From NCBI GenBank assembly GCA_001898185.1, contig MKTI01000005.1, positions 186,001 through 250,000 of the forward strand: a stretch of 64,000 bases of DNA. The letters run 5' to 3'. Of the stretch, positions 53,934-62,415 are shown piece by piece. This stretch comes from Cellulomonas sp. 73-145. GTDB lineage: Bacteria > Actinomycetota > Actinomycetes > Actinomycetales > Cellulomonadaceae. The notes beneath the pieces are model-generated. The model was not told the DNA's origin, did not search any database, and was given only the letters and a program-made list of their open reading frames with translations. A program made the position numbers and the translations under genes. Each line of letters opens with the position of its first letter. The first letter of the stretch is position 1.

Positions 53934-54511
53934 CGGGACGCCCCCGAGCCGGCGGCCCAGCTGTCCGCCACCTCGGAGATCACGTGCAGCATCACGGTGT
54001 GCATCTCCTGGATCCTGGGGGTCTCGTGCGACGGTGCCAGCAGCACATGGTCGGCGAGGGCCGCGGCCGGGCCGCCGTCGCCGCCGGCGAACAGCAGCGT
54101 GGTCGCCCCGCGGTCGCGCCCGGTGGCGAGGGCCCGGACGACGTTCGGCGACCGCCCGCTGGTGGTGAAGCCGACGACCAGGTCGCCCGGCCGGGCGAGG
54201 GCCTCCACCTGGCGGGAGAACACCTCGTCGAACGCGTAGTCGTTGGCGATGCAGGTCATGCTGCTCGGGTCCGTGGACAGCGTGACGGCCGGGAGCGGAC
54301 GGCGGTCCCGCTTGTAGTGGCCCACGAGCTCGCCGACCAGGTGCTGGGCGTCGGCGGCGCTGCCGCCGTTGCCGAACGCGTAGAGGAACCCCCCGCGGGC
54401 GAAGGTCGCGCACAGCAGATCGGCCACGACGTGCACCTGGTCGGCCAGGCCCACCAGGGCGGTGGCCGCGGCGACGTGGTCCTGGAGCTGGTCGGTCAGC
54501 AGGTCAGACAT
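53930..54511 (-). CDS. SIS-domain sugar isomerase (GmhA-like)
   Basis: A 193-residue sugar isomerase domain protein. FAFGNGGSAADAQHLVGELVG (with GNGGSAADAQH) is the phosphoheptose isomerase signature. TTSGRSPNVVRAL binds the sugar phosphate, and HETPRIQEMHTVMLHVISE contains the C-terminal catalytic histidine. Although GmhA makes heptose phosphates, members in sugar-catabolic operons may isomerise or deaminate other sugar phosphates. Its place between a ROK kinase and GH38 suggests it acts on the phosphorylated monosaccharide from the locus. It overlaps the ROK gene by 8 bases. Confidence 0.87.
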   Translation of the reverse strand: MSDLLTDQLQDHVAAATALVGLADQVHVVADLLCATFARGGFLYAFGNGGSAADAQHLVGELVGHYKRDRRPLPAVTLSTDPSSMTCIANDYAFDEVFSRQVEALARPGDLVVGFTTSGRSPNVVRALATGRDRGATTLLFAGGDGGPAAALADHVLLAPSHETPRIQEMHTVMLHVISEVADSWAAGSGASR

Positions 54512-55511
54512 GGGACAGCTCCTCGAGCCCGTCGAAGGCGACCGCGGCCGCACCGACCACGCAGACGACGTCCCCGAGCGCGGCGAGCTCGACGCGGGCG
54601 GCCTGCGCCGCGGGCGGCATCGCCTCCCGGGCCACCACGTCGCGCACCGGCTCCAGCAGCAGGGCGCCGGACCGCGTCACGCCGCCGCCGAGCACCACGA
54701 GGTCCGGCTCGAACACGTTGACCAGGTCGGTGACGGCGCAGCCGAGCAGGTCCACCGTCTCGTCCCAGACCTCCGTGGCGAGCCGGTCCCGCGCGGCGGC
54801 CGCGGCCGCGACGTCCGCCGCGGTCACCGCCGGCAGGCTCCGCAGCGACGACGGGCCAGGCCGGGAGAGCCGCTCGGCAGCGCGCTCGGCGATCGAGGTC
54901 CCGGAGACGTAGGCCTCGACGCAGCCCCGACGTCCGCAGGAGCAGAGCCGGCCACCGCGCTGCAGGGTCAGGTGACCGAACTCGCCGCCGTTCCCGGCGG
55001 CTCCGTGGTGCAGCCGACCGTCGATGACCGCGCCGCCGCCGACGCCGGTCGAGACCGTCAGGTAGAGCATCGTCGTCGTGCCCCTCCCTGCGCCGTAGCG
55101 GAACTCGCCCAGCGCCGCGGCCGTCGCGTCGTTCTCCAGCATCGCCGGGACGCCGAACTCGGCGGTCGCCAGGTCACCCACCGGCACCCCCAGCCAGCCC
55201 GGCAGGTGCGGGGGGCTGAGCAGCACCCCGGAGGCGGGGTCGAGCGGACCGCCGCAGGAGATGCCGACGGCGCGGACGGGGCCGAGCCCTGCCTGCGCCA
55301 TCGAGCGCCGGCCCATGTCGAACAGGTGCGCCAGCACGGCCGACGGACCGGTCTCGCGCCGCGTCGGCTCGATCAGCAGACCGTGCACCGACCCGTCGGG
55401 CGTCACGACTCCCACGGCGAGCTTGGTGCCGCCGATGTCGAGCGCCAGCACGGCCGGGCCCGCACCGTCCGAGTGGTCCGGAGAGGCCGGTCCCGCGCTG
55501 GTGAGGGGCAC
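54504..55511 (-). CDS. ROK-family sugar kinase
   Basis: A 335-residue ROK kinase without a DNA-binding domain. The phosphate-binding DIGGTK is at 25-30 and END, containing the catalytic aspartate, at 126-128. The zinc-binding set comprises His180 in EFGH and CSCGRRGC with Cys190, Cys192 and Cys197. It phosphorylates a hexose or N-acetylhexosamine at O6. Glucose, mannose, GlcNAc and ManNAc are the candidate substrates; the locus favours mannose or GlcNAc. It starts at GTG 55511, four bases after GGAGG, and is the first gene of a four-gene operon with its own promoter and LacI-like operator. Confidence 0.9.
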   Translation of the reverse strand: MPLTSAGPASPDHSDGAGPAVLALDIGGTKLAVGVVTPDGSVHGLLIEPTRRETGPSAVLAHLFDMGRRSMAQAGLGPVRAVGISCGGPLDPASGVLLSPPHLPGWLGVPVGDLATAEFGVPAMLENDATAAALGEFRYGAGRGTTTMLYLTVSTGVGGGAVIDGRLHHGAAGNGGEFGHLTLQRGGRLCSCGRRGCVEAYVSGTSIAERAAERLSRPGPSSLRSLPAVTAADVAAAAAARDRLATEVWDETVDLLGCAVTDLVNVFEPDLVVLGGGVTRSGALLLEPVRDVVAREAMPPAAQAARVELAALGDVVCVVGAAAVAFDGLEELSHV

Positions 55512-55571
55512 GTGGCCTCCGTCCCTGCTCCGCCGCTGCCGCGGCTCCGCGACCGGTGTGTGTGGTGTCGA

Positions 55572-55589
55572 TGTGACAACGATCCCACA
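55572..55589. promoter_or_regulatory. Shared LacI-like operator, site 3 (ROK operon)
   Basis: TGTGACAACGATCCCACA has outer arms TGTG/CACA and a CpG centre, the best palindrome of the three sites, and carries the common ACGATCCCA. The core TGACAACGATCCCA (55574-55587) begins two bases past the -10 box of the ROK promoter, exactly as site 1 does at GH38. A repressor here would block the start of transcription. Confidence 0.65.
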
Positions 55590-55618
55590 AGGCTAGGGAC
55601 GGGTTCCCGGCGCGTCAA
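55590..55618 (-). promoter_or_regulatory. Promoter of the ROK-SIS-GH38 operon
   Basis: On the minus strand TTGACG (55613-55618) and TAGCCT (55590-55595) are spaced by exactly 17 bases, a good actinobacterial housekeeping-type promoter (TAnnnT -10). The -35 box lies inside the 3' end of the preceding gene. The leader to the GTG start is about 70 bases. Confidence 0.6.
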
Positions 55619-57476
55619 ACGGGAGGACGTCGACGATCGCCTCCGCCTGCTGCCCGAGCATCAGGTCGCCGACCCGCACGTCGGCAGCCACCCGGGCCCG
55701 GGTCTGCGGCGCACCGACGCGCACCTGCCAGGTCACCGCCCCGGAGGCGGAGGGGTCCAGGCTGACGTGGCGCTCGTCGGGCTGCGACACGGACCACCCG
55801 TCGGGCACCACCAGCCGGACCGCTGCCTCGGCCGCCTGCGGGAGCGGGTTGCGCACCGTCGCGGTCAGCTCGCAGGTGGCACCGGCTGCGACCGCCGAGA
55901 GGTACGGCGTCAGGTGGACCAGCACGCTGTCGGCGCCCAGGTCGAGCTCGTCGAGCGGCAGCAGCTCGTGGTGCAGGCGGACCAGCTCCTCGCCCTCCTC
56001 CGTGAGCATGTCGAGGTACGCCTGGTCGACCCAGCGCGGCTCCCAGTGCCCGCTCACCATCACGCCGGGAGCAACCCGGCGGTAGAGCGCGGCGCTGGCG
56101 CGGTAGTCCTCGATCCGGAACAGGTTGCGGTACTGGTAGTTGAGGACCTCGCGGCGATGCCCCGGGATGCCGAGACCCTCCTGCTGGTCGCCGGTGACCA
56201 GCACCTTCACCCCGTCGACCACCAGCTCGAACGCCGCGGCGTAGAGGGTGTGGCCCGGGAGCTCGTGCACCGTGATCTCGTACTCGCGCCACGTGAACGT
56301 GCCACCGACCGGCAGCACGCGGTCCACCCGGATCGGGTCCCACCACTGGCACGGCAGGTCGTGCACCATCGGGGCCTCGAGCACCGGGGCTACGTTCGAC
56401 GGCGCCCACACCTGCGTGCCCTCGACCTCGCGCAGCAGGTTCAGGCCGGCGACGTGGTCGTCGTGGTAGTGGGTGGGCAGGGCCACCTCGATCGCCGTCA
56501 CGCCGTACTGCTCGCGCAGGGCCGGCAGGGACGCGAGCCACGGGCGCCGCGCCGCGCGGTCGCCACCGGGCGGCAGGCCCGTGGTCATGTCGTAGCCGTA
56601 GTCGATCAGCAGCGCCGCCCCGCTGGCCGACAGCAGCACGTAGCTGCAGGCGTTGCTGGTGCGGTTGAGCAGCAGGTGCTCGGTCACCAGCACGTAGGGC
56701 TCGGACATGCGGGTCTGCAGGTCCCACGGGTACGGCCGCCGCGAGTCGACGTAGGCGCGCATCCGGGTGGCCAGCAGCCCGAGGGCCTCCTGGGGGTCCG
56801 CCATCGCCTCGCCGTGGGACGGCAGGAGCTCGTCCAGCTGCAGGCGCATGAGCGCGTAGCAGCTCAGCACCGTCATCGCCGGACCCTCGTTCTCGGTGTA
56901 CGACCACTGGGTCGCGGCCAGCGACCACACCTTGCCCGGCGCGTAGACCAGGTCACCGGTGAAGGCGAGCCGACGGCCGTCGCGGTCCACGACGTACGTG
57001 ACGGACCCGGTGGTGTGGCCGGGCGTCGGGTACGTCTCGACGCGCACCCCGCCGTAGTCGGCGGAGCGGTACTCCGGCACCACGCCGGCCACGGGGACGG
57101 GCTCGAGCAGGGAGAACCGGTCCTGGCGGAGGTTGTAGTCGTTGTAGAGCTGCCGGGTGCGCCACATCTCGTCGACCCGGTCGAACAGGTCCCGCTCGAC
57201 CGGCGGCACGTGGATCCGCACGCCGGCGGCGACCGCCCGCGGCAGACCCTGGCCCTGGTCGCGGTGGTGGTGCGTCATCAGCACGTCCGTCAGCCGGTCC
57301 ACGCCCATCTCGGCGAGATGGTCGAGGACGGCGCCGGAACCGAAGTCGACGGCCACCGCGGTCCGCTCCCCGCCGGGTCGGGGCTCCGCCGACAGGACGA
57401 CGTAGACGTTGCAGGTGTCGCGAAGACGGAACACGCCGGGGTGGAGCTCGACGACCGGGCTGATCACCCGCGTCAT
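55593..57476 (-). CDS. Tandem metallo-beta-lactamase-fold protein with C-terminal NEW3-like domain
   Basis: A 627-residue protein with two MBL domains. The first (about 1-235) has THHHRDQ (68-74), His154 in PTPGHT, Asp175 in FTGD and His221. The second (about 255-480) has THYHDDH (335-341), His409 in ELPGHT, Asp430 in VTGD and His477. Both metal sites look complete. Residues 515-620 form a beta-sandwich resembling NEW3/CARDB-type domains (ELTATVRNPLPQAAEAAVRLVVPDGWSV). The reaction is unknown; a sugar lactonase or phosphodiesterase-type hydrolysis fits the neighbours. The start is unsure: the ATG at 57476 lies inside the operator and overlaps a possible -10 box, so GTG 57467 may be used. Confidence 0.8.
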   Translation of the reverse strand: MTRVISPVVELHPGVFRLRDTCNVYVVLSAEPRPGGERTAVAVDFGSGAVLDHLAEMGVDRLTDVLMTHHHRDQGQGLPRAVAAGVRIHVPPVERDLFDRVDEMWRTRQLYNDYNLRQDRFSLLEPVPVAGVVPEYRSADYGGVRVETYPTPGHTTGSVTYVVDRDGRRLAFTGDLVYAPGKVWSLAATQWSYTENEGPAMTVLSCYALMRLQLDELLPSHGEAMADPQEALGLLATRMRAYVDSRRPYPWDLQTRMSEPYVLVTEHLLLNRTSNACSYVLLSASGAALLIDYGYDMTTGLPPGGDRAARRPWLASLPALREQYGVTAIEVALPTHYHDDHVAGLNLLREVEGTQVWAPSNVAPVLEAPMVHDLPCQWWDPIRVDRVLPVGGTFTWREYEITVHELPGHTLYAAAFELVVDGVKVLVTGDQQEGLGIPGHRREVLNYQYRNLFRIEDYRASAALYRRVAPGVMVSGHWEPRWVDQAYLDMLTEEGEELVRLHHELLPLDELDLGADSVLVHLTPYLSAVAAGATCELTATVRNPLPQAAEAAVRLVVPDGWSVSQPDERHVSLDPSASGAVTWQVRVGAPQTRARVAADVRVGDLMLGQQAEAIVDVLPFDAPGTRP

Positions 57477-57503
57477 GGTAACGATCCCAGAGAAGCAGGA
57501 CAA
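57475..57503 (-). promoter_or_regulatory. Possible promoter of the tandem MBL gene
   Basis: On the minus strand TTGTCC (57498-57503) and TACCAT (57475-57480) are spaced by 17 bases, with the operator occupying the spacer and -10 box. Its -10 contains part of the ATG at 57476, so it is compatible only with a start further downstream. A promoter further upstream is the alternative. Confidence 0.35.
57476..57489. promoter_or_regulatory. Shared LacI-like operator, site 2 (MBL gene)
   Basis: TGGTAACGATCCCA shows five of seven symmetric pairs around a CpG centre and nearly repeats site 1. It directly overlaps the ATG of the tandem MBL gene, so if that ATG is used the message is almost leaderless. 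Confidence 0.6.
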
Positions 57504-57567
57504 CGGACGCGGCGCCTGGTGGCACGGACCTCACCCGGTCGGCCGCACCGCGGCCACCGGCCCGCGC

Positions 57568-59109
57568 TCACAGGCTGAGCACCTGCCCCTCGTCGCGCAG
57601 CCGCGCCTGCAGGGCGATGACGTCGACCGCCTGGACGGACCGGCCGGAGGCGGCGGCCGTCGCGGCCGCGAGGCCCGCCGCGTGGCCGAGCATCTGGTAC
57701 TGCACCTCCATGCGGATCGAGCTGAACGCGACCTGCGACGCGGAGACGCACACGGGGACCAGCAGGTTGGCGCAGTCCTCGAAGCGCGGGACGATCGCGC
57801 GGTACGGGATCGGGTAGGGCGGCACGGGCACCGAGAGGTAGCCCTCGTTGACCACCGTGGCGACGGGCCGGGGATGCTCCGGCTCCCACTGCCACGTCCG
57901 CTGCACCTCCCGCACGTCGAGGTGGTACGAGCCCATCGCCACGACGTCGCACCAGCGCCGGGTGCCCAGCAGGTCGTGCTCGGTGAGCACGACCTCGCCG
58001 GTCATCCGGCGGCCCTCCCGCACGTACAGCTGGTGGGGCAGGTGGCCGGAGTCCGTGAACTCGTCGGGCGGCAGTCCCCAGCGCGCCAGCTCCGTGCGGA
58101 CGCCCGCGGGCACCGCCGGGTCGTTGGCCAGGAACCAGAGCAGGTCCTCGGCATGATGCAGGTGGTGCAGGCGCAGCTCCTCGCGGCGGTCGGGCCCGGC
58201 GTCCGGGTACTCCCATGCGGAGCCGTCCAGCACGTTGAGCGAGAAGGGGCCCAGCGAGTTGGCGTCGCACTTGCCGCCCGGGAGGTTCGGCTCCAGGCCG
58301 AGCAGGTCGCCGGCCCGCGGCTCGACGTGGCACCGCGCCCACCGGTCGAAGAGCCGGCGGCCCAGCTCCCAGTGGGCGTCCTGGTACCCGGCCCGGCGGC
58401 GGAACGGGATGCGGTCCGGCGCGGTGGTCAGGCAGACGCGGTAGCCGTAGGCCATCACGCCGCCGTCGCCCGACCCCACCGGCGCGAGCGGTCCGGGCCG
58501 GAGCTGGTCCAGCAGCGGCCCGTCGTCCAGGCCGGACGGGTCGTCCCGGAACGGTGACACCCAGTCCGGCATCGAGTGCCGGCCGGGACGGATCTCCTGG
58601 CGTCCCGCCCAGCGCTCGCCGTGCAGCGCCCGGCTCTCGCGTCCGACGGCGTACGGCACCCCCGCACCGGCCAGCACGTCCCCCTCGTACCCGGCGTCGA
58701 CGAACACGGGCGCGGACACCGTGGTGCCGTCGGCCAGCCGCAGCGCGCAGATGCGACCGTCCGCCGCGTCGACGCCGCCGAGGGCCGCGCCCGTCACCAG
58801 CTCGACGCCGGCGCTCTCCAGCCAGTCGAGGAAGATCGCCTCCGCCACCCGTGGCTCGGGGCCGGCCCAGGTGCCGACGCCGACGCCGTAGCGGTCGGCG
58901 ACCGCCCGGCGGAAGCGTCCCGCGAGACCTCCGACCACCCGCGGGTCGCCCACGTCCGTGTAGCCCAGGCCGCCGGACGTCATCCCGCCGAGGTGCATAC
59001 CCGGCTCGAGCAGCAGCACCTGCGCACCGGCCTCCGCGGCGGCGACGGCCGCGCACACCCCCGCCGAGGTGGCCCCCCAGACGACGACGTCGGCCGAGCG
59101 GACCGTCAC
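57568..59109 (-). CDS. FAD-dependent oxidoreductase (FAD_oxidored family)
   Basis: A 513-residue protein with an N-terminal Rossmann fold, VVVWGATSAGVCAAVAAAEAGAQVLLLEPGMHLGGMTSGGLGYTD, characteristic of the PF12831 FAD-dependent oxidoreductases. It ends with a matching VPVCVSASQVAFSSIRMEVQYQMLGHAAGLAAA segment. The family is common in glycan-utilisation loci of actinobacteria and Bacteroidetes, and its substrates are mostly unknown. The GTG start at 59109 overlaps the stop of the GH31/36-like gene (GTGA), so it is the last gene of the GH2-GH1 operon. It may oxidise a sugar or alditol, which would make the downstream MBL protein a candidate lactonase; that link is speculative. Confidence 0.85.
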   Translation of the reverse strand: MTVRSADVVVWGATSAGVCAAVAAAEAGAQVLLLEPGMHLGGMTSGGLGYTDVGDPRVVGGLAGRFRRAVADRYGVGVGTWAGPEPRVAEAIFLDWLESAGVELVTGAALGGVDAADGRICALRLADGTTVSAPVFVDAGYEGDVLAGAGVPYAVGRESRALHGERWAGRQEIRPGRHSMPDWVSPFRDDPSGLDDGPLLDQLRPGPLAPVGSGDGGVMAYGYRVCLTTAPDRIPFRRRAGYQDAHWELGRRLFDRWARCHVEPRAGDLLGLEPNLPGGKCDANSLGPFSLNVLDGSAWEYPDAGPDRREELRLHHLHHAEDLLWFLANDPAVPAGVRTELARWGLPPDEFTDSGHLPHQLYVREGRRMTGEVVLTEHDLLGTRRWCDVVAMGSYHLDVREVQRTWQWEPEHPRPVATVVNEGYLSVPVPPYPIPYRAIVPRFEDCANLLVPVCVSASQVAFSSIRMEVQYQMLGHAAGLAAATAAASGRSVQAVDVIALQARLRDEGQVLSL

Positions 59110-61001
59110 GGCACGCCTGCAGGCTGCGACCCCACGAGCGCGGTCCGCTGCGCGCGATAGGTGCGCCAGGTCGCCGCGACCAGCGCCAGGTCGTCGTCGC
59201 GCAGCGGCTCCTGCGTCCTGTCGATGCGCTCCGCGTAGTACAGCGCCGGCACGCCGAGGGCCGCCTGCGCCGCGACGTAGCTGCGCCACTGGGCCCGGTC
59301 CGGCATCGGCCACTGGTCGGTGTCCACCAGGTGGTGCGGCAGGGACGCCGTCGCCACGGCGTGCCGGAAGCGCAGCTGGTCGGCGACGGGAACCGGCCTG
59401 CCGGCCACGTCCCGCTCCAGCACGTCGTTGAGCCGCACCATGTCGCACACGTCCCCGAACGAGGGGTGCGGCGTGTGCGTCACGACGAGCGCGTCCGGCT
59501 TCACCTCCTTGGCGGCCCGGTACAGCGCCTCGAGCAGCGCGTGCAGCCCGGCGACGCCCCACGTGGTCGCCCCGCCGTCGGGCTCACGGTGGGGCACCAG
59601 ACCGGTGCCGGCGGGGCTGCGCTGGGTGAAGTCCACCTTGAACCCGTCCGCGTCCAGGCCGTCGGGGCCGAGCAGCCGCCCGACGATGCGGCGCACGCCC
59701 TCCAGGTAGGCCGGGTTGCCCGGGTCCGCCGCCACCGCGTGGCCGGTCACGTCCCGCACGCACCAGTCGGCCGGCAGGCCGTCCGCGTCCCACGCCTTCC
59801 ACCACAGCAGCACCCGCTGGTGCCGCTCGTGCCGGGCGCGGATCCAGCCGCGCAGGTCCGGCCACCGCTGCGGGTCCGGCTCCGCGCTGCCGTACGCCGC
59901 CTGCCAGCGGTCGTCGACCACCACCGTGCCCGGCACCACGTCGTGGGCGGCGAGGTGGTCCAGGAGCTCGTCGTACACGTCCTGCCGGGCGAGGTCCGCT
60001 GCGACCGGCAGCCCATCGGGCACCACCGCCGACGGCAGGTCGGCGAGGAAGAGCGGATGGGTCAGGGGGTCGCCCGGCAGCGGCGCACGGGCGCACTGCG
60101 CACCCCAGCCGCAGAAGATCGGCTCGGCCCACCAGTCCGCCGGTGCCGGGCCGGCCACCGGGGCGAAGTCGCGGGAGACGAGGTCGTCGCGGTAGCGGGC
60201 CAGAGCCGACCACGGGTCGGGCACGGGCCGCAGGACCAGGGTGGGGGTGGTGAGCTCCTGCTGGACGACGGTGTGCCCGTCGTAGTCCAGCTCGAGGTGG
60301 AAGCCGCCGTCCGACGGCTGGTAGCGCAGCTCGGTGAACCGGAGAGCGGAGACCGGCGCCAGCACGGCGAGCGACAGCCACGGGCCCGCCGGCACGTCGG
60401 TCGCACCGTCGGCGAGGCTCCGCCCGAGCGCCAGGCACAGGGGCGGCGGCGAGAACACGCCGTGCAGCCGCCCCGGGAGGGCGTCGCCGAGCACCCCGAG
60501 CGTCGCCGGCGCGTGCGCCGGCCGGACGACGTCGACCGGTTCGGTGGGAGTGGGCACGTAGACCGAGGCGAACTCGATGCCGGAGCGGAAGGAGCCGCAG
60601 GCACCGGACCTCAGTGCGGCGCGCCCGCCGAGCAGCCGCACGGTGGACACCCGGCCCTGGCCCTCGACATGCACCGTGACCTCGACCCGGTCCTCGAAGC
60701 AGCGCAGCACGGTGGTGCGGTGGTCCCACGCGGTGCTGTCGGTGGTGAGCCGCACCTCGACCACGAACCCGTCGTGCGTCGGCGTCGCGCCGTCGTCCGC
60801 GAGGGTCCGGACGACGGGCGCGCCGACGTCCACCGACTCGTCCGGCACGTCGACCCGGTCCACCGACGCGAGCAGGCTGAGCCGCGCCCAGATGCGGCCG
60901 TCGGGCTCGGCGAGGATCGCCTCGGGCGGGGCGGATCGGACCTGCAGCACGTAGTCGCGCGCCGCGACGGTGTGCGTACCCGGTCCGTTGATCAGCTGCA
61001 T
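59106..61001 (-). CDS. GH31/GH36-like TIM-barrel alpha-glycosidase
   Basis: A 631-residue glycosidase of the GH-D/GH31-type barrel. About 290 N-terminal residues are beta-rich. The barrel carries VVVDDRWQAAYG, RVLLWWKAWDADGLP, and the putative nucleophile Asp457 in DADGFKVDFTQR. Further downstream are VVTHTPHPSFGDVCDMVRLNDV and LPHHLVDTDQWPM, whose Asp could be the acid/base. This suits an alpha-galactosidase or alpha-glucosidase-like enzyme, but it is not a close match to a characterised family member I know. There is no signal peptide. It lies 25 bases after GH1. Confidence 0.8.
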   Translation of the reverse strand: MQLINGPGTHTVAARDYVLQVRSAPPEAILAEPDGRIWARLSLLASVDRVDVPDESVDVGAPVVRTLADDGATPTHDGFVVEVRLTTDSTAWDHRTTVLRCFEDRVEVTVHVEGQGRVSTVRLLGGRAALRSGACGSFRSGIEFASVYVPTPTEPVDVVRPAHAPATLGVLGDALPGRLHGVFSPPPLCLALGRSLADGATDVPAGPWLSLAVLAPVSALRFTELRYQPSDGGFHLELDYDGHTVVQQELTTPTLVLRPVPDPWSALARYRDDLVSRDFAPVAGPAPADWWAEPIFCGWGAQCARAPLPGDPLTHPLFLADLPSAVVPDGLPVAADLARQDVYDELLDHLAAHDVVPGTVVVDDRWQAAYGSAEPDPQRWPDLRGWIRARHERHQRVLLWWKAWDADGLPADWCVRDVTGHAVAADPGNPAYLEGVRRIVGRLLGPDGLDADGFKVDFTQRSPAGTGLVPHREPDGGATTWGVAGLHALLEALYRAAKEVKPDALVVTHTPHPSFGDVCDMVRLNDVLERDVAGRPVPVADQLRFRHAVATASLPHHLVDTDQWPMPDRAQWRSYVAAQAALGVPALYYAERIDRTQEPLRDDDLALVAATWRTYRAQRTALVGSQPAGVP

Positions 61002-61026
61002 GGGACGTCTCCGTGGTGGGTCGAGG

Positions 61027-62415
61027 TCAGCCGAAGGGGGTGATCGCCGGGAGCCGGTCCGGCAGCGTGCCGGTCCTCGCTATCTCGGCGTAGAGCAGGC
61101 CGGAGTCCTTCACCGTCCGCCGGCCGGTCGGGTAGTCGACGTGCACCAGGCCGAACCGCGGCCGGTAGCCCAGCGCCCACTCGAAGTTGTCCAGCAGGGA
61201 CCAGTGCAGGTACCCGAGCACCCGCGCCCCGGCCCCGATCGCGTGGTGCACCGCCCGCAGGTGCCCGAGGAGCAGCTCGGTGCGACGCACGTCGTGCACG
61301 CGGCCGTCGTGGGTGGGGCCGTCGCCGAACACGCCCCCGTTCTCCGTCACCATCGACGGCACCCCGTACTCGCGCTCGATGCGCACCAGCAGGTCGCGCA
61401 GGGCGTCGGGCACGATCTCCCAGCCCTCGTCGCTGCGCGGGTTGTCGTCGGTCGCAGTGACCACGCGCCAGGGGAACGCCCGGTCGGGACCGACCGGGGC
61501 GGCCGCGACGACGCGCCGCGTGTAGTAGTTGACGCCGACGAAGTCGCTCCGGCCGGCGATCGCGGGCTCGTCGCCCTCCCGCACCACGTCGTCCACGCCG
61601 TGGCCCAGCGCCCGCTCCCAGTGCGCGCGCATGTCGGCGGGGTACCCCTGGCCGAGCAGGGCGTCGAGGTACCACCGGTTGACGTACCCGTCGGAGCCCC
61701 ACGCCGCCGCCCGGTCCTCGGGGGCGTCCGTCGCCGGGTCGCACGGGAACAGGCTCAGCGCGGCGCCCACCTGTGCCCGCCCCGAGGCGGCGTGCAGCAC
61801 GTCCGCCGCCCGACCGTGGCCGAGCAGCACGTGGTGGGCCGCCCGGAACGCGGCGTCCAGGTCGGCGACCCCCGGCGCGTGCAGGCCGAGCTGGTAGCCG
61901 AGCAGCGAGACGATCCACGGCTCGTTCTGGCTGATCCACCACGTGACACGGTCCGCGAGGCGGTCCGCCACCGCGGACGCGTACTCGCCGAACGCGTCGA
62001 CGGTGCAGCGGCCCGCCCATCCGCCGTCGCGCATCAGCTCGGACGGCATGTCCCAGTGGTTGAGCGTGACCACCGGGGTCGCGCCGCGCTCGAGGATCGC
62101 GTCGACCAGCCGCTCGTAGTGGTCCAGGCCGCGCTGCTCCACCGGACCGCGGCCGGTCGGCAGCACGCGCGACCAGCCCACGGAGAACCGGTACGCGCCC
62201 AGGTGCAGGTCGGCGACCAGCTGCACGTCGTCGGCCCACCTGCGGTAGGAGTCGCACGCGATCGAGCCGTCGCCGCCGCCCTCGACGGCACCGGGCCGGG
62301 CGGTGAAGTCGTCCCACACCGACCGGCCGCGGCCGTCGGCGGTCAGGCTGCCCTCCGTCTGGTAGGCGGAGGTGGCGGCGCCCCACAGGAAGCCGTCGGG
62401 GAACGTCGTGCTCAT
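61027..62415 (-). CDS. GH1 beta-glycosidase
   Basis: A 462-residue GH1 enzyme. The N-terminal signature is FPDGFLWGAATSAYQTEGS, the acid/base is Glu165 in QNEP, where TxNEP is usual, and the nucleophile is Glu358 in VTENGG. LHWSLLDNFEWALGYRPRFGLVHVDY is the typical C-terminal aglycone-site region. Family members cleave beta-glucosides, beta-galactosides or beta-mannosides. The setting next to a beta-mannosidase leaves beta-mannosidase or beta-glucosidase open. The ATG overlaps the GH2 stop by 4 bases. Confidence 0.93.
   Translation of the reverse strand: MSTTFPDGFLWGAATSAYQTEGSLTADGRGRSVWDDFTARPGAVEGGGDGSIACDSYRRWADDVQLVADLHLGAYRFSVGWSRVLPTGRGPVEQRGLDHYERLVDAILERGATPVVTLNHWDMPSELMRDGGWAGRCTVDAFGEYASAVADRLADRVTWWISQNEPWIVSLLGYQLGLHAPGVADLDAAFRAAHHVLLGHGRAADVLHAASGRAQVGAALSLFPCDPATDAPEDRAAAWGSDGYVNRWYLDALLGQGYPADMRAHWERALGHGVDDVVREGDEPAIAGRSDFVGVNYYTRRVVAAAPVGPDRAFPWRVVTATDDNPRSDEGWEIVPDALRDLLVRIEREYGVPSMVTENGGVFGDGPTHDGRVHDVRRTELLLGHLRAVHHAIGAGARVLGYLHWSLLDNFEWALGYRPRFGLVHVDYPTGRRTVKDSGLLYAEIARTGTLPDRLPAITPFG

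Noticed and set aside
50556-54239. A 1227-codon open frame on the plus strand opposite the second GH38 gene
   Set aside because: It is antisense to a clearly recognisable GH38 enzyme and its translation is Arg/Pro/Ala-rich with no motif. Long antisense frames are expected at this GC content.
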